From positions 186,001-250,000 of the forward strand of contig NZ_SMRS01000006.1 in the NCBI RefSeq assembly GCF_008368715.1: a DNA stretch of 64,000 nucleotides, in the 5' to 3' direction. Under the pieces are notes generated by a model. It worked only from the letters and a program-made list of their open reading frames with translations. It searched no databases and was not told the origin of the DNA. How positions within the stretch are numbered: the first letter of the stretch is position 1; each line of letters starts with the position of its first letter. Below, in pieces: positions 17,505 through 25,920 of this stretch. The stretch comes from Nitrincola tapanii. GTDB taxonomy: Bacteria; Pseudomonadota; Gammaproteobacteria; Pseudomonadales; Balneatricaceae. Both the position numbers and the translations under genes were made by a program.

Positions 17505-18472
17505 TCGATGCCCTCCATGGAGCCAAACGCCTGCTGCCAAAAGCTCAACTTCTGCCATTCATCAGGGAAGCCCATATGCGTGCGGGATACATTGGGAAAA
17601 CGCTCCATCAACTGCTGCAGCTTCACCGCCCAGAGGCTCTGCGGGCTTACCACCTGCAACAGAGCTTCGATCACCACAACCTGCGCATATAAACGCCGCC
17701 GTGGGTCAATCTGCTGTTCAGGATGATAGCTGGAGTGCACAGGGATCGAGCTGGGTATCCCCGGCCATGGCCGATTTACCTTGCGCGGAATTTCTGGGCG
17801 GCTGCCAAATTCACGATTCCACACGCGGGCATGGTGGGCACATGAGTTCCTCAAGTCTGACAGGCTGCGAAACCAGGACTTGAGCACTGGATGCTTCCAA
17901 CCGAAATGTGCTTCTATTCGTTGCCTGTCATCCGGTTTGCGCAGGTTCGCAAACAGAATTGATACTTCCTTGAATGACAATATCTCGACTGCCATCCAAA
18001 TCGGTGGTTGAGCCGGCGCCGCTTTGTAGCGGGTTCTGTAATGGGTAAGGAAGGTTTCAGCCAAGGGTCCGTCAGCAGGCTGGGCCAGCTTTTGATACAG
18101 CCAGGTGTAGTTGTAACGATCATTGAATACGCCTTCCTGCAGATAGCCATGGGCGCCATGATGTTCTGCCAGAGTGTTTGCCAACTGACTCCGCAGAGCA
18201 ACTTCTATGCGTTCTATCGCGTCCAGCAGTAACAGTCTAAGTTCTCGGTCGAAGATGTAGAGATCCAGAATGTCGTCAAAGCAGGTACCGGGACGAAATT
18301 GATGGCTACCACCCGACCGGTAATATGCACGGGTATAGGCCGATAGCCTGAAATAACTGATATTGGAGAGGTAATGACGAGCGAGGGATTCATCAGGAAT
18401 ATGCAAACCCCGCTCACTCAGCAAGTGAAGATGCTGATCTTGGGTCAGGGCCGCTTTGTCATAGGTTGTCAT
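17501..18472 (-). CDS. Abi-family (AbiD/AbiF-type) abortive infection protein
   Basis: A 323-residue protein of the Abi_2 family. The N-terminus has the family pattern YLSNISYFRLSAYTRAYY; LDLYIFDRELRLLLLDAIERIE follows at about 90; and SLSDLRNSCAHHARVWNRE (about 205-223) contains the RNxxxH motif typical of HEPN-type ribonucleases. It is predicted to cause growth arrest or cell death on phage infection. It sits between hsdM and hsdS of the restriction operon, its start overlapping the preceding mini-ORF stop (TAATG). Such Abi genes in type I loci are known, but the trigger is not. Confidence 0.9.
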   Translation of the reverse strand: MTTYDKAALTQDQHLHLLSERGLHIPDESLARHYLSNISYFRLSAYTRAYYRSGGSHQFRPGTCFDDILDLYIFDRELRLLLLDAIERIEVALRSQLANTLAEHHGAHGYLQEGVFNDRYNYTWLYQKLAQPADGPLAETFLTHYRTRYKAAPAQPPIWMAVEILSFKEVSILFANLRKPDDRQRIEAHFGWKHPVLKSWFRSLSDLRNSCAHHARVWNREFGSRPEIPRKVNRPWPGIPSSIPVHSSYHPEQQIDPRRRLYAQVVVIEALLQVVSPQSLWAVKLQQLMERFPNVSRTHMGFPDEWQKLSFWQQAFGSMEGIE

Positions 18473-18618
18473 TACTGACCACCAAAAACAAAAAACCCGC
18501 CAAAGTGTGCTTCAATGAGAGGCATGGCGGGTGTGTTACGGGCAATGCTAGGCAGAGATCCTGCCCCTGTCAAGCTCACACTTGTCTTCACCGTATCAAA
18601 AAAAGCTTGAGTGACCAT
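18472..18618 (-). CDS. 48-residue mini-ORF bridging hsdM and abi
   Basis: This frame starts at the ATG overlapping the hsdM stop (TGATG) and ends at a TAA overlapping the abi start (TAATG). It encodes a short protein ending RNTPAMPLIEAHFGGFFVFGG, with the same NTPA-P and GFF motif order as the mini-ORF before hsdS. The segments coding NTPA and GGFF are the two arms of a terminator-like hairpin. It may be a leader peptide that couples translation to read-through into abi. No function is known to me. Confidence 0.55.
   Translation of the reverse strand: MVTQAFFDTVKTSVSLTGAGSLPSIARNTPAMPLIEAHFGGFFVFGGQ
18488..18532 (-). terminator. internal terminator/attenuator between hsdM and abi
   Basis: On the minus strand ACCCGCC (18532-18526) pairs with GGCGGGT (18501-18495), followed by TTTTTGTTTTT. 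It has the form of a Rho-independent terminator but lies inside an operon and inside a translated frame, so ribosome movement could control it. The arms match those of the hairpin at 17188-17232, and share the ACCCGC/GCGGGT core of the one at 17113-17167. Confidence 0.6.
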
Positions 18619-20633
18619 CACGAATGCACCTCCGCCAGTAGTTCCATGATCTCGCGGCTCACCTTGTCCAGATCGGCGTCGATCTCTTCCAGTGAGCGCG
18701 GTGGCTGGTACTGGTAGAAGTGGCGGTTGAACGGGATCTCATAGCCGACAATACCCACCTGGCCATCCTTCTCGTCGCATTTGCTCTCGTCGATCCAGGC
18801 ATCCGGCACGTGGGGCAGCACTTCGCGGGCAAAGTAGTCGTGAATGTCTTCGCCCAGCGGTACGTTTTCGTTGTCGCGCAGGTTCGGGTTGGGTTCGGGT
18901 TCACCTTTTGTTTTGCAGACTTCCGCTTCGTCGTCCTGCTCGCCGATCTGCTTGCACAGCAGCTTAAACGCGGGTGCGGGCAGTTTGATTTCACCCAGCA
19001 GCGCGGTGAGCTGCTTTTTGAACTGGGTGCGTGACAGCAACCGGTCCTGATCGAATCGGCTCAGGGCGTCCAGAATCGCACTCTGCAGGCTGGCGTCCAG
19101 CTTCTCCCAGGCTTTGTCGGCCTGCAGGGCGGCGATGCGCTCGGCATCTTTCGGGTAGAAGGCCAGTTTCAGCGGGCGCTCGACGGTGATACGGCGGTAG
19201 CCGAAGTCGGTGGTGTTGAACACCTTGGCAATGCCGGAGGCTTCCAGCTCGGCGCTGTCGTAACGGCTGTAGAGGCCGACGATCTTTTCCAGTGCTTCGT
19301 CGTTGAGCTGTTTGCGTTTGGAGCCCAGCGACTTGCGCATGGGGCTGTGCAGGTCGGTGGCATTGATCAGCAGCACCTTGCCCTTGCGCTCCACCGGTTT
19401 GTGATTGGACAGGACCCAGATATAGGTGGCAATACCGGTGTTGTAGAACATATCCGTGGGCAGGGCGACGATGGCATCGAGCAGGTCATGCTCCAGCACG
19501 TAGCGGCGGATCTCGCTTTCACCACTGCCCGCACCGCCGGTAAACAGCGGCGAGCCGTTGAGGATAATGCCGATACGGCCACCGGGGTTGGTCTCAGTCT
19601 TGGGTGCCATCTTGCTGATCAGGTGCAGCAGGAACAACAGCGAGCCATCGGACACACGGGGCAGACCCGGACCAAAGCGGCCGTTGAAGCCCTGCAGTTT
19701 GTTCTCGTCCTTGATCGCCTTCTCCACCTTCTTCCAGTCCACGCCGAACGGCGGGTTGGAAAGGCAGTAATCGAAGGTATGGCCGCGCAACTGATCGTTG
19801 GAGAGGGTGTTGCCGAGCTTGATGTTGTCGATCTCCTGACCCTTGATCAGCATGTCCGCCTTGCAGATGGCGTAAGACTCGGGGTTCAGCTCCTGACCGA
19901 AGGTTTTGAGGCTGGCGCGTTCGTTCAGCTCCAACAGATACTCCATGCCGCTGGAGAGGAAGCCGCCCGTTCCTGCTGTCGGGTCGTAGATCGTTTTGAT
20001 GATGCCCGGCTTTGTCAGCGCCTCATCGTCACCGCTGAATACCAGCGAGGTGGTCAGGCGTACGATATCACGCGGGGTAAAGTGCTCACCGGCGGTGTCG
20101 TTGGCGCTTTCTGCAAATCGGCGGATCAGGTCTTCAAACACCAGACCCATCTGGTAGTTGCTCACCGCCTCCGGCGACAGGTCGAAGTGGGCGAACTCCT
20201 GCACCACGCGGTACAGCAGGTCGGCTTCATCCAGCTTGTCGAGGCTGCTTTCGAAACTGAAGTGCTCGAAGATCTCCCGCGCATCCTTGGAGAAGGCGCG
20301 CACGTAGCTGTCCAGATTGTCGAAAACATGGGTTTCGCCCAGATGCGCCAGATCCAGTTTGGAGGTGTTGTAAAACGCCTTGTCGGCGGCATGGAGCAGC
20401 ACTTTATGGCGAGCTTCATCCGGCATCGCTTTGCTGCTTTCGGCCAGCGCCAGCACTTTGTCCTTGGTCGGCGCCAGCACGCACTCCAGGCGGCGCAGTA
20501 CAGTAAACGGCAGGATGATGCGGCCATACTGCGACTGCTTGAAGTCACCACGCAGCAGATCGGCTACCGACCAGATCAGGCTTGCCAGCGAGGCGGTGGA
20601 GGTGTTCATGGAAGCAGGGTCTTTGGGCAACAT
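18618..20633 (-). CDS. hsdM: type I restriction-modification system DNA methyltransferase subunit
   Basis: A 671-residue N6-adenine methyltransferase. The helical N-terminal domain (about 10-160) is followed by the SAM-binding motif DPTAGTGG (217-224) and the catalytic NPPF (293-296). The start at 20633 has AAGGA seven bases upstream; an ATG eight codons later lacks such a site. It is the first gene of the operon hsdM, mini-ORF, abi, orfY, mini-ORF, hsdS, hsdR. With HsdS it methylates host DNA and so protects it from HsdR. The C-terminal part (about 540-671) is the usual region that contacts HsdS. Confidence 0.97.
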   Translation of the reverse strand: MLPKDPASMNTSTASLASLIWSVADLLRGDFKQSQYGRIILPFTVLRRLECVLAPTKDKVLALAESSKAMPDEARHKVLLHAADKAFYNTSKLDLAHLGETHVFDNLDSYVRAFSKDAREIFEHFSFESSLDKLDEADLLYRVVQEFAHFDLSPEAVSNYQMGLVFEDLIRRFAESANDTAGEHFTPRDIVRLTTSLVFSGDDEALTKPGIIKTIYDPTAGTGGFLSSGMEYLLELNERASLKTFGQELNPESYAICKADMLIKGQEIDNIKLGNTLSNDQLRGHTFDYCLSNPPFGVDWKKVEKAIKDENKLQGFNGRFGPGLPRVSDGSLLFLLHLISKMAPKTETNPGGRIGIILNGSPLFTGGAGSGESEIRRYVLEHDLLDAIVALPTDMFYNTGIATYIWVLSNHKPVERKGKVLLINATDLHSPMRKSLGSKRKQLNDEALEKIVGLYSRYDSAELEASGIAKVFNTTDFGYRRITVERPLKLAFYPKDAERIAALQADKAWEKLDASLQSAILDALSRFDQDRLLSRTQFKKQLTALLGEIKLPAPAFKLLCKQIGEQDDEAEVCKTKGEPEPNPNLRDNENVPLGEDIHDYFAREVLPHVPDAWIDESKCDEKDGQVGIVGYEIPFNRHFYQYQPPRSLEEIDADLDKVSREIMELLAEVHS

Positions 20634-20796
20634 GCGGCGATCCTTGCAACAGGCCGGGGCGGCCCGCTCGGTTAACGGTTGAAAACAATGCCACGCATCA
20701 TACCAAATTGGATGGATGAGGGAGGTATTAGATGGGTATCAGCGTAGTGGGCTAATACGACAGGTTTTGTCGTGTGTATGGGTATTTCGATGGATT

Positions 20797-20994
20797 AATG
20801 GCTTGTTGCTACGTGCTGATATTCATGCCTTATGGAACCTTGGCATGATCACAGTCAATCCTGATACTGGCAAGGTTATGATTGCTGAAGAGGTACTGAG
20901 AAGCTGCTTTGAGCTGGAAGGGATTGCACCAGCGACACCTATCGCCGGATTCTCACACCCATCAAAAGAAGCACATCAGCCAAATTTTGAATAG
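20797..20994 (+). pseudogene. remnant of an HNH endonuclease gene (C-terminal end)
   Basis: The frame reads NGLLLRADIHALWNLGMITV followed by NPDTGKVMIAEEVLRS, the typical C-terminal part of HNH restriction-like endonucleases (NG-LLR-DIH-L-D-G). The His/Asn residues of the nuclease core upstream are missing, and the preceding residues do not fit the family, so the gene is truncated. It lies next to hsdM and was probably part of another defence unit. Confidence 0.7.
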
Positions 20995-21075
20995 ACGAGA
21001 CTCAATATTCCAAAGCCTGTGTGATCAGATTGTGACCAGACTGGATTTTAATGGATTGCGGGTGCTGATTTAACA

Positions 21076-21107
21076 AAGGGAAACCAGCATGGTAACTGGA
21101 TTCCCTT
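21076..21107. terminator. hairpin between HNH remnant and lipoprotein operon
   Basis: AAGGGA-N2-CCAG and CTGG-N2-TCCCTT form an interrupted stem with an eight-base loop. It lies between two converging units and could terminate either; T runs are weak. The rest of 20995-21240 is AT-rich and holds no gene that I can see. Confidence 0.4.
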
Positions 21108-21240
21108 CAAGGTTTGATGCTGGATGAACAACAGTGTTCGACGCTGTTGCTCAGGTAAAGCATATCAAGCTAAATGATATGATCAAAGGTAGGGCTATAT
21201 CAATATGATAAAAAGCCCTTTAGTATCAGATAAAAATTTA

Positions 21241-21651
21241 TCAATCAACAGCATTAGCTGTTAAGAATAAAGATTTCTCCAATGATGTAAAAAAATCCTG
21301 ATAATGCTTTGGATCTTCAATTGGCGTAACGTTGAATTGCGCATTTGCCCTAACAAGGGTCTGTGTCTCGCCTCGAGGGCGAAGAGATACTGTAATTCTG
21401 ATTTGATAACCATCCAATTTTAACGCCGTTACTGTGCCTAGAACAGCATCAGCTCTTTCAATAACAAAACCCAAATCCTGCAGGGTAGATAAAGTTGCCC
21501 TCATCACCATTTCTTGACTATTCGTATCAAAGACACGTGACTGATAGCTTCTTGTTTCCAGTTGGGAAGCACTACTATCAAGAACCCTCTGATTACCAGC
21601 AACACACCCAGTAAGAAAAAACATCAATAACAATATAGAAATATATTTCAT
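21241..21651 (-). CDS. small lipoprotein, paralogue of the upstream gene product
   Basis: A 136-residue lipoprotein with signal MKYISILLLMFFLTGC (Cys 16). The mature part has SQLETRSYQSRVFDTNSQEM, LQDLGFVIERADAVLGTVTA and QDFFTSLEKSLFLTAN, which align with SAQLEQRQLSTRRFEGISET, LQDLGFNLENSESKVGLLTA and TEFFEQLSKSVFLEAQ in the neighbouring protein. So the two arose by duplication. The start overlaps the upstream stop (ATGA). Function unknown; probably periplasmic face of a membrane. Confidence 0.75.
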   Translation of the reverse strand: MKYISILLLMFFLTGCVAGNQRVLDSSASQLETRSYQSRVFDTNSQEMVMRATLSTLQDLGFVIERADAVLGTVTALKLDGYQIRITVSLRPRGETQTLVRANAQFNVTPIEDPKHYQDFFTSLEKSLFLTANAVD

Positions 21652-22181
21652 ACTTTTTGTGCCTCAAGAAATACTGATTTAGACAGCTGTTCAAAGAACT
21701 CTGTATATAGCTCGGGATCATCTAAGGTTTGCGCAATCGCTGAACCATCAGACCTTCTAATTACTCGCTGAAAAGTAACTCGAACTAGATGCCTATCTTC
21801 AGCAAGAACACCTCCCTCATATAACTCTGGACGGACAACAAGAGACACTCGTATTGTTTGATCTTTACTAATGGCCATATTACCGCCACCTAATGCAGCC
21901 ACAAGAATTGCAACCGCAATTTCTCCAGCATTAGTTGCATCACGATCTTTTCTTGCTGTTAACAACCCAACCTTAGATTCAGAATTCTCAAGATTGAAAC
22001 CAAGATCTTGTAGAACATTAGAACTTGCAATCAATATATCTGTTTCTGAAATACCTTCAAATCGTCTTGTCGACAACTGTCGTTGCTCTAACTGAGCAGA
22101 TGTTACAGAAAATGTATTTTCTGGAACCGTTACACAACCAGATAATGCCAATACAAAAACAAGTGCTATTAATTTACGCAT
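21648..22181 (-). CDS. small lipoprotein
   Basis: A 177-residue lipoprotein with signal MRKLIALVFVLALSGC (Cys 16). The mature protein shares its start, centre and end with the next gene product but carries an extra glycine/alanine-rich insert (VAILVAALGGGN) that could be membrane-seeking. No enzymatic motif is visible. It is the middle gene of a three-gene lipoprotein operon, two bases after the first gene and overlapping the third by four. Confidence 0.75.
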   Translation of the reverse strand: MRKLIALVFVLALSGCVTVPENTFSVTSAQLEQRQLSTRRFEGISETDILIASSNVLQDLGFNLENSESKVGLLTARKDRDATNAGEIAVAILVAALGGGNMAISKDQTIRVSLVVRPELYEGGVLAEDRHLVRVTFQRVIRRSDGSAIAQTLDDPELYTEFFEQLSKSVFLEAQKV

Positions 22182-22183
22182 TA

Positions 22184-22645
22184 TTAAAACCTTGATGTAT
22201 GATATGCAAAATCACGGACAAGCTTATTCTCGTCAAAACGAATAATAACCGTAAGAGTCCTCTGACTAGTTGATGATGCGCCAGCTGATGAACGCGTTCC
22301 GAAACCCGATCCTCCAACAGCACCAGAACCAAAACCAAGTATCAAAGCATCAACACCACCACTGCTTGTAGAGTAAGCTTTATCTGTTGCAATCTTGTCG
22401 TAAATCCAAACCTCTCGACGCAACTCGTCTGTTGAGACAATATTTGGCGAGCCTAATGCTTGCGCCACATCAGCTCCACTCATACCAATTTTAATTTCTT
22501 TTTGAACAGTTCCGACTGTTACACGGTCAGAACTATCATCTTGGACGTTAGCTCTATGCTGCGCTGCAGTTTGGCAACCAGAAAGCACAACAAACGAACT
22601 AAACAGCAAGGAGAGTGCTAAGGACTTGCTCCATGTATTTTTCAT
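22184..22645 (-). CDS. BamE/SmpA-like lipoprotein
   Basis: A 153-residue lipoprotein with signal ending VLSGC (Cys 24). The segment IKIGMSGADVAQALGSPNIV and then REVWIYDK resembles the BamE/SmpA (OmlA) fold, which is shared by several outer-membrane lipoproteins. A glycine/serine-rich stretch (about 95-125, GFGSGAVGGSGFG) precedes the C-terminal strand VIIRFDENKLVRDF. It heads the three-gene operon. It is not the canonical bamE, which is shorter and lacks the Gly/Ser-rich part. Confidence 0.72.
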   Translation of the reverse strand: MKNTWSKSLALSLLFSSFVVLSGCQTAAQHRANVQDDSSDRVTVGTVQKEIKIGMSGADVAQALGSPNIVSTDELRREVWIYDKIATDKAYSTSSGGVDALILGFGSGAVGGSGFGTRSSAGASSTSQRTLTVIIRFDENKLVRDFAYHTSRF

Positions 22646-23051
22646 ACACCACCTCGTTGATTTCCCTATAGAATTCTTTTTTACTGCCTGTAGGGGATTT
22701 AGAATTAAACCGTCGCGTGATTATGCAGTTTGCTCAAGGAATGTCTAGAGCTCTTAAGCAACCTGAACCAAAAACTCTCCTCCGGTCCCTTTCCACCCTC
22801 CACTGTGACCAGATTGTGCCACTTTTCTACCCTGAACCGGAGAAGAATAATACAACTATGTTGTCACAACAGCTTAAAATTCAATAAATCATAACCAATT
22901 GATATTAAATGATTTACGACCTATCCATGTTGTAAAAAGGTTGTACTTTTGTTGTATGAAGAATCACACTCTGAAAACGCTCTAAAAAGCATAAATTCCC
23001 TAGGTAAAAATCTGCCATAGGTTCAATGGATTGCAAGGTAAAGAGCTTTCG
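22646..23051. other. gene-free AT-rich spacer before the AFG1-like gene
   Basis: About 400 bases, AT-rich, without a convincing frame. It includes the promoter region of the lipoprotein operon on the minus strand and the 3' flank of the AFG1-like gene. A segment GCATAAATTCCCTAG (near 22989-23003) has an imperfect inverted match, CTAGGGATTTATTCGC, at about 24613-24628 on the other side of the AFG1-like gene. Confidence 0.5.
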
Positions 23052-24533
23052 TCATTGCCGTCCCCATTCCTTTCCACCCATTTCTACCAACCGAGACGCG
23101 GCTCGTCGAAAGGAAAAGGCGAGATCATTGGCGGCCGATAATTGTGCCAGTGACACGCCACTTCGACCCGTCGCAGACCACTCAAATTCTTCACCCTCTT
23201 TGGTGCGAATCATGGTCGTCGCAAAGGAACTCGAGTTTCCCCCCTTCTCACTGACAAACAACTCTTCATTTCCATCACTGCTTTCAACTTGCGCTTCAAA
23301 CTCGACAAATAATTCATCGAGCGGGACTTTTGCCGCTAGCACCAAGCGGGTGCGAGATTCATAACACACGTCAATGAGGGTCACGAATCGTCGCGCTTCG
23401 TCGAGGTGATTGGCGTCTAATTGCGGCACCCGGTCCATGATGAGGACCTGAAATCGGTCGCAGAGGGAAATATAATCGGCCGCGCCGAGTGGTTGGTAGC
23501 ATAACTCGGAAAAGTCAAACCAGGCGCATCGGTCATTCAATCGGGCGACCTGGACGGTGCGACCGAAGGGTACGTGAATGGCCTCGGCCTCAGTTCCGGA
23601 TGCAGTGCCACCAAATATTTCTTTCAACTGCGCCTGCATGTTGTTATCACTATTATTATCGCCGTGAACATCCTTGTTTGACCAAAAATAGGATTGACCA
23701 TCAGCTCGAGTTTCGAGTCGATAATCCTTGGCGGAATCCTCCATGGAGATAATGTCGAACGTGTGTTTTAACATGTCTATGAATGGCAAAAAGAGGGATC
23801 GGTTAATGCCTCCCTCATACAAGGCATCGGGGGAGCGATTCGAGGTGGCCACCACCACGACATTCCAATCCAATAATAATAAAAAAAGTCGTTTCAAAAT
23901 CATGGCATCGGCAACGTCTGTTACTTGAAATTCATCGAAACAAAGGAGTTGGGCTTCCTGTGCCAATTGCTGCGCAATGATGGGTATCGCATCATCTCGT
24001 GGGTGCTTCTGTTTGTAGACAAAGATTCGATGATGGACGTCTAGCATGAATTCATGAAAGTGGACGCGGCGTTTGGTAATTTTTACGTGTTTGAAGCTGT
24101 GGCTGTCATTATTACAGCAAGAATCATCAGGAACATTAACCGACGCGTAAAAGAGATCCATTAGAAAGCTCTTGCCGGCCCCGACCGGTCCATGAATGTA
24201 CATGCCTCGCGGTGGTGGAGCAAAAGACCACAAATGGAATTTCTTTCGAAGAAAGGACTGAACGGATGCCAAGGATCGCGTCAGTAACAGCGGACTGCTG
24301 CTTGTAGAGCTGCTCTCTGTCGGTCTGTCGGTGCGCACGGGTACTGGTGGGAGCGAGGTAAGAGACTCGTGCAGGGCATCGAGTTTTGCCGCCAGAGCGA
24401 CTTGCGCGTCATCTCGTCGCACCTCCCCCGCATCCACCTTGCGTTCATACGCCGCTGTCACGGGGCCTGTCGGGAGGGATCGCCGAGCGACGCGATGTTG
24501 TGCTGCCATATTCTTCATCACCGTCTTCATCAT
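23052..24533 (-). CDS. AFG1/LACE1-family ATPase of eukaryotic type
   Basis: A 493-residue AAA-type ATPase. Residue numbers here count from the TTG one codon upstream: Walker A GPVGAGKS (116-123), Walker B LLCFDEF (197-203), sensor ATSNRSP (230-236) and RSLFLPF with a possible arginine finger. The family includes bacterial ZapE (usually 360-390 residues) and mitochondrial AFG1/LACE1. Here ELCYQPLGAADYISL and ARRFVTLIDVCYESRTRL follow the eukaryotic (PLGA-DY) pattern. The protein has serine- and asparagine-rich inserts (ESSSTSSS, CNNDS, GDNNSDNN) and a basic N-terminus that could be a mitochondrial-type presequence, so an algal or other protist source is likely. It has no intron. It lies beside a truncated integrase at a tRNA; alternative: contig chimera. 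Confidence 0.8.
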   Translation of the reverse strand: MMKTVMKNMAAQHRVARRSLPTGPVTAAYERKVDAGEVRRDDAQVALAAKLDALHESLTSLPPVPVRTDRPTESSSTSSSPLLLTRSLASVQSFLRKKFHLWSFAPPPRGMYIHGPVGAGKSFLMDLFYASVNVPDDSCCNNDSHSFKHVKITKRRVHFHEFMLDVHHRIFVYKQKHPRDDAIPIIAQQLAQEAQLLCFDEFQVTDVADAMILKRLFLLLLDWNVVVVATSNRSPDALYEGGINRSLFLPFIDMLKHTFDIISMEDSAKDYRLETRADGQSYFWSNKDVHGDNNSDNNMQAQLKEIFGGTASGTEAEAIHVPFGRTVQVARLNDRCAWFDFSELCYQPLGAADYISLCDRFQVLIMDRVPQLDANHLDEARRFVTLIDVCYESRTRLVLAAKVPLDELFVEFEAQVESSDGNEELFVSEKGGNSSSFATTMIRTKEGEEFEWSATGRSGVSLAQLSAANDLAFSFRRAASRLVEMGGKEWGRQ

Positions 24534-24705
24534 CAACCTGATGAGTTTATCAACATGGTAAGGAAAGTACGATCAAGTCGGCTTCTTCCCGCTTTTTTCG
24601 ATTGTCTCAGGTCTAGGGATTTATTCGCAATTTACTTAGTAAAAATCCATTGTAAGATCCTAGGGTCAATATGAAGGGTAGCAATGCCAATAGATCAATT
24701 ATTGA

Positions 24706-25071
24706 TCAAATGCTAAGGGACCAGCGATTAAAACATCTAAATTTTTAAAACAACTTAAAAGAGATCACCCCGATTTTGCGCTCAAAGAATTTGTACCAAG
24801 AGATATTCGAAGAACGGTCAAGACTCTTATGGGTAAAGCTGGGCTTGGTATTGAAATTAGGAATCGCCTTCAGAACCATGCGTTAACTGATGTAGCCTCT
24901 GTACGTTATGATCTCTTCCATTATTGGAAACAGAAGAAAGAGGCCTCTGCAATTTGGGAAGACTGGCTTATCAAAAATGTTGTCGAGCCATCGACCAAGC
25001 TACCCGAACCTGTTAAGAATGGACAGCCAATGTCTTTCGGTTTGCGTGATGACGCGTTTGATAAAGGATAG
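24706..25071 (+). pseudogene. truncated tyrosine recombinase (phage-type integrase), C-terminal part
   Basis: The open frame from 24706 has no good start and gives only the catalytic C-terminus of a phage-type integrase: FVPRDIRRTVKTLMGKAG (arginine box), RNRLQNHALTDV (His) and VRYDLFHYWKQKKEA (Tyr nucleophile). The N-terminal DNA-binding part and first catalytic Arg are missing, so it is inactive. It points toward the tRNA-Arg 3' end 93 bases away, the usual place for an integrase of a tRNA-targeting island. Confidence 0.85.
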
Positions 25072-25163
25072 GAGTAGTTTTCCTCAAAGGGGACTCATGA
25101 GGGGACTAAATTCTGGGGAGGGAAATTCCCCAAAAAAAATACACCTTTGAAAACAATAATTTA

Positions 25164-25240
25164 TGGCGCGCCCGGAGGGATTCGAACCCCCGACCAACAG
25201 GATCGGAACCTGCTACTCTATCCAGCTGAGCTACGGGCGC
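25164..25240 (-). tRNA. tRNA-Arg (anticodon CCG)
   Basis: A complete 77-base cloverleaf including the encoded CCA end. The acceptor stem GCGCCCG/CGGGCGC, D arm, anticodon stem GCAGG/CCTGT with loop TTCCGAT, and T arm with GGTTCGAATCC are all seen. The anticodon CCG reads the CGG codon. Its 3' end faces the accessory region and was probably the integration site. Confidence 0.97.
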
Positions 25241-25466
25241 ATAAGGTGGGTGACACTGGGCGCACAGTTTACGCATTCACCCCGATCTTGCCAAGACCTA
25301 CGCCCTAAGAACTATTTACTACGCATTTCCGTAAGGGCATTTTGTCGGTATAATCCGCAGTTGATTTTTTAAGCAGTCCTGTCTCACCCTTACACGGCAT
25401 TCAGCTCAGGGGACTCTGACAGACACCGCTGCAACCCCATTTATTACGAGTGATGAGGTCTAAAAC

Positions 25467-25898
25467 GTGAACACTTTCGCTGCTAAAGCTGCTTCTGCGC
25501 TATGCACTCTGGGATTGAGCGTGGTTCTGGCCACCTCTGTATATGCGGCCGTTGACCGTGATGCCATGATTGAGCGCATCAAACCTCACGGGCAGGTCTG
25601 TGTTCAGGGTGATGACACCTGTGGTACAGCCTCTGCTGCGGCACCTGCTGCGGCGGCCGGTCGTTCTGCTGCCGATATCTACAACCGCTCCTGTGCGGCG
25701 TGCCATGCATCCGGCATTCTCGGATCCCCTAAGTTTGGTGACGGTGAAATGACCACCCGCTTGAACGAAAAAGGCATGGATACACTGTTGGCGCATGCGA
25801 TTGAAGGTTTTAACGCTATGCCACCACGCGGAACCTGTGCAGACTGTTCAGACGACGAAATCAAAGATACGGTTCAGTACATGCTGGATAACGATTAA
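25467..25898 (+). CDS. cytochrome c5-type protein
   Basis: A 143-residue exported monohaem cytochrome c. A signal peptide (about 1-27, ending SVYA) is followed by a spacer rich in Ala and the haem motif CAACH at about 77-81. The later AMPPRG supplies the Met ligand, and CADCSDDEI a Cys pair as in cytochromes c5. It should carry electrons in the periplasm. A strong terminator follows. It is the first core gene to the right of the tRNA. Confidence 0.92.
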   Translation: MNTFAAKAASALCTLGLSVVLATSVYAAVDRDAMIERIKPHGQVCVQGDDTCGTASAAAPAAAAGRSAADIYNRSCAACHASGILGSPKFGDGEMTTRLNEKGMDTLLAHAIEGFNAMPPRGTCADCSDDEIKDTVQYMLDND

Positions 25899-25920
25899 TT
25901 CGTATCCTGGTACTGCAAGA

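Noticed and set aside
17113-18532. CRISPR-like repeat array
   Set aside because: GGCGGGT units are short, unevenly spaced and paired as hairpins; no regular repeats with unique spacers.
19347-20675. 442-residue open frame on the + strand opposite hsdM
   Set aside because: Antisense to intact HsdM motifs ([12 protein letters not shown]); no protein-like domains.
23052-24533. Ordinary bacterial ZapE
   Set aside because: Too long, with Ser/Asn-rich inserts and eukaryotic-type motifs; it fits AFG1/LACE1 better.
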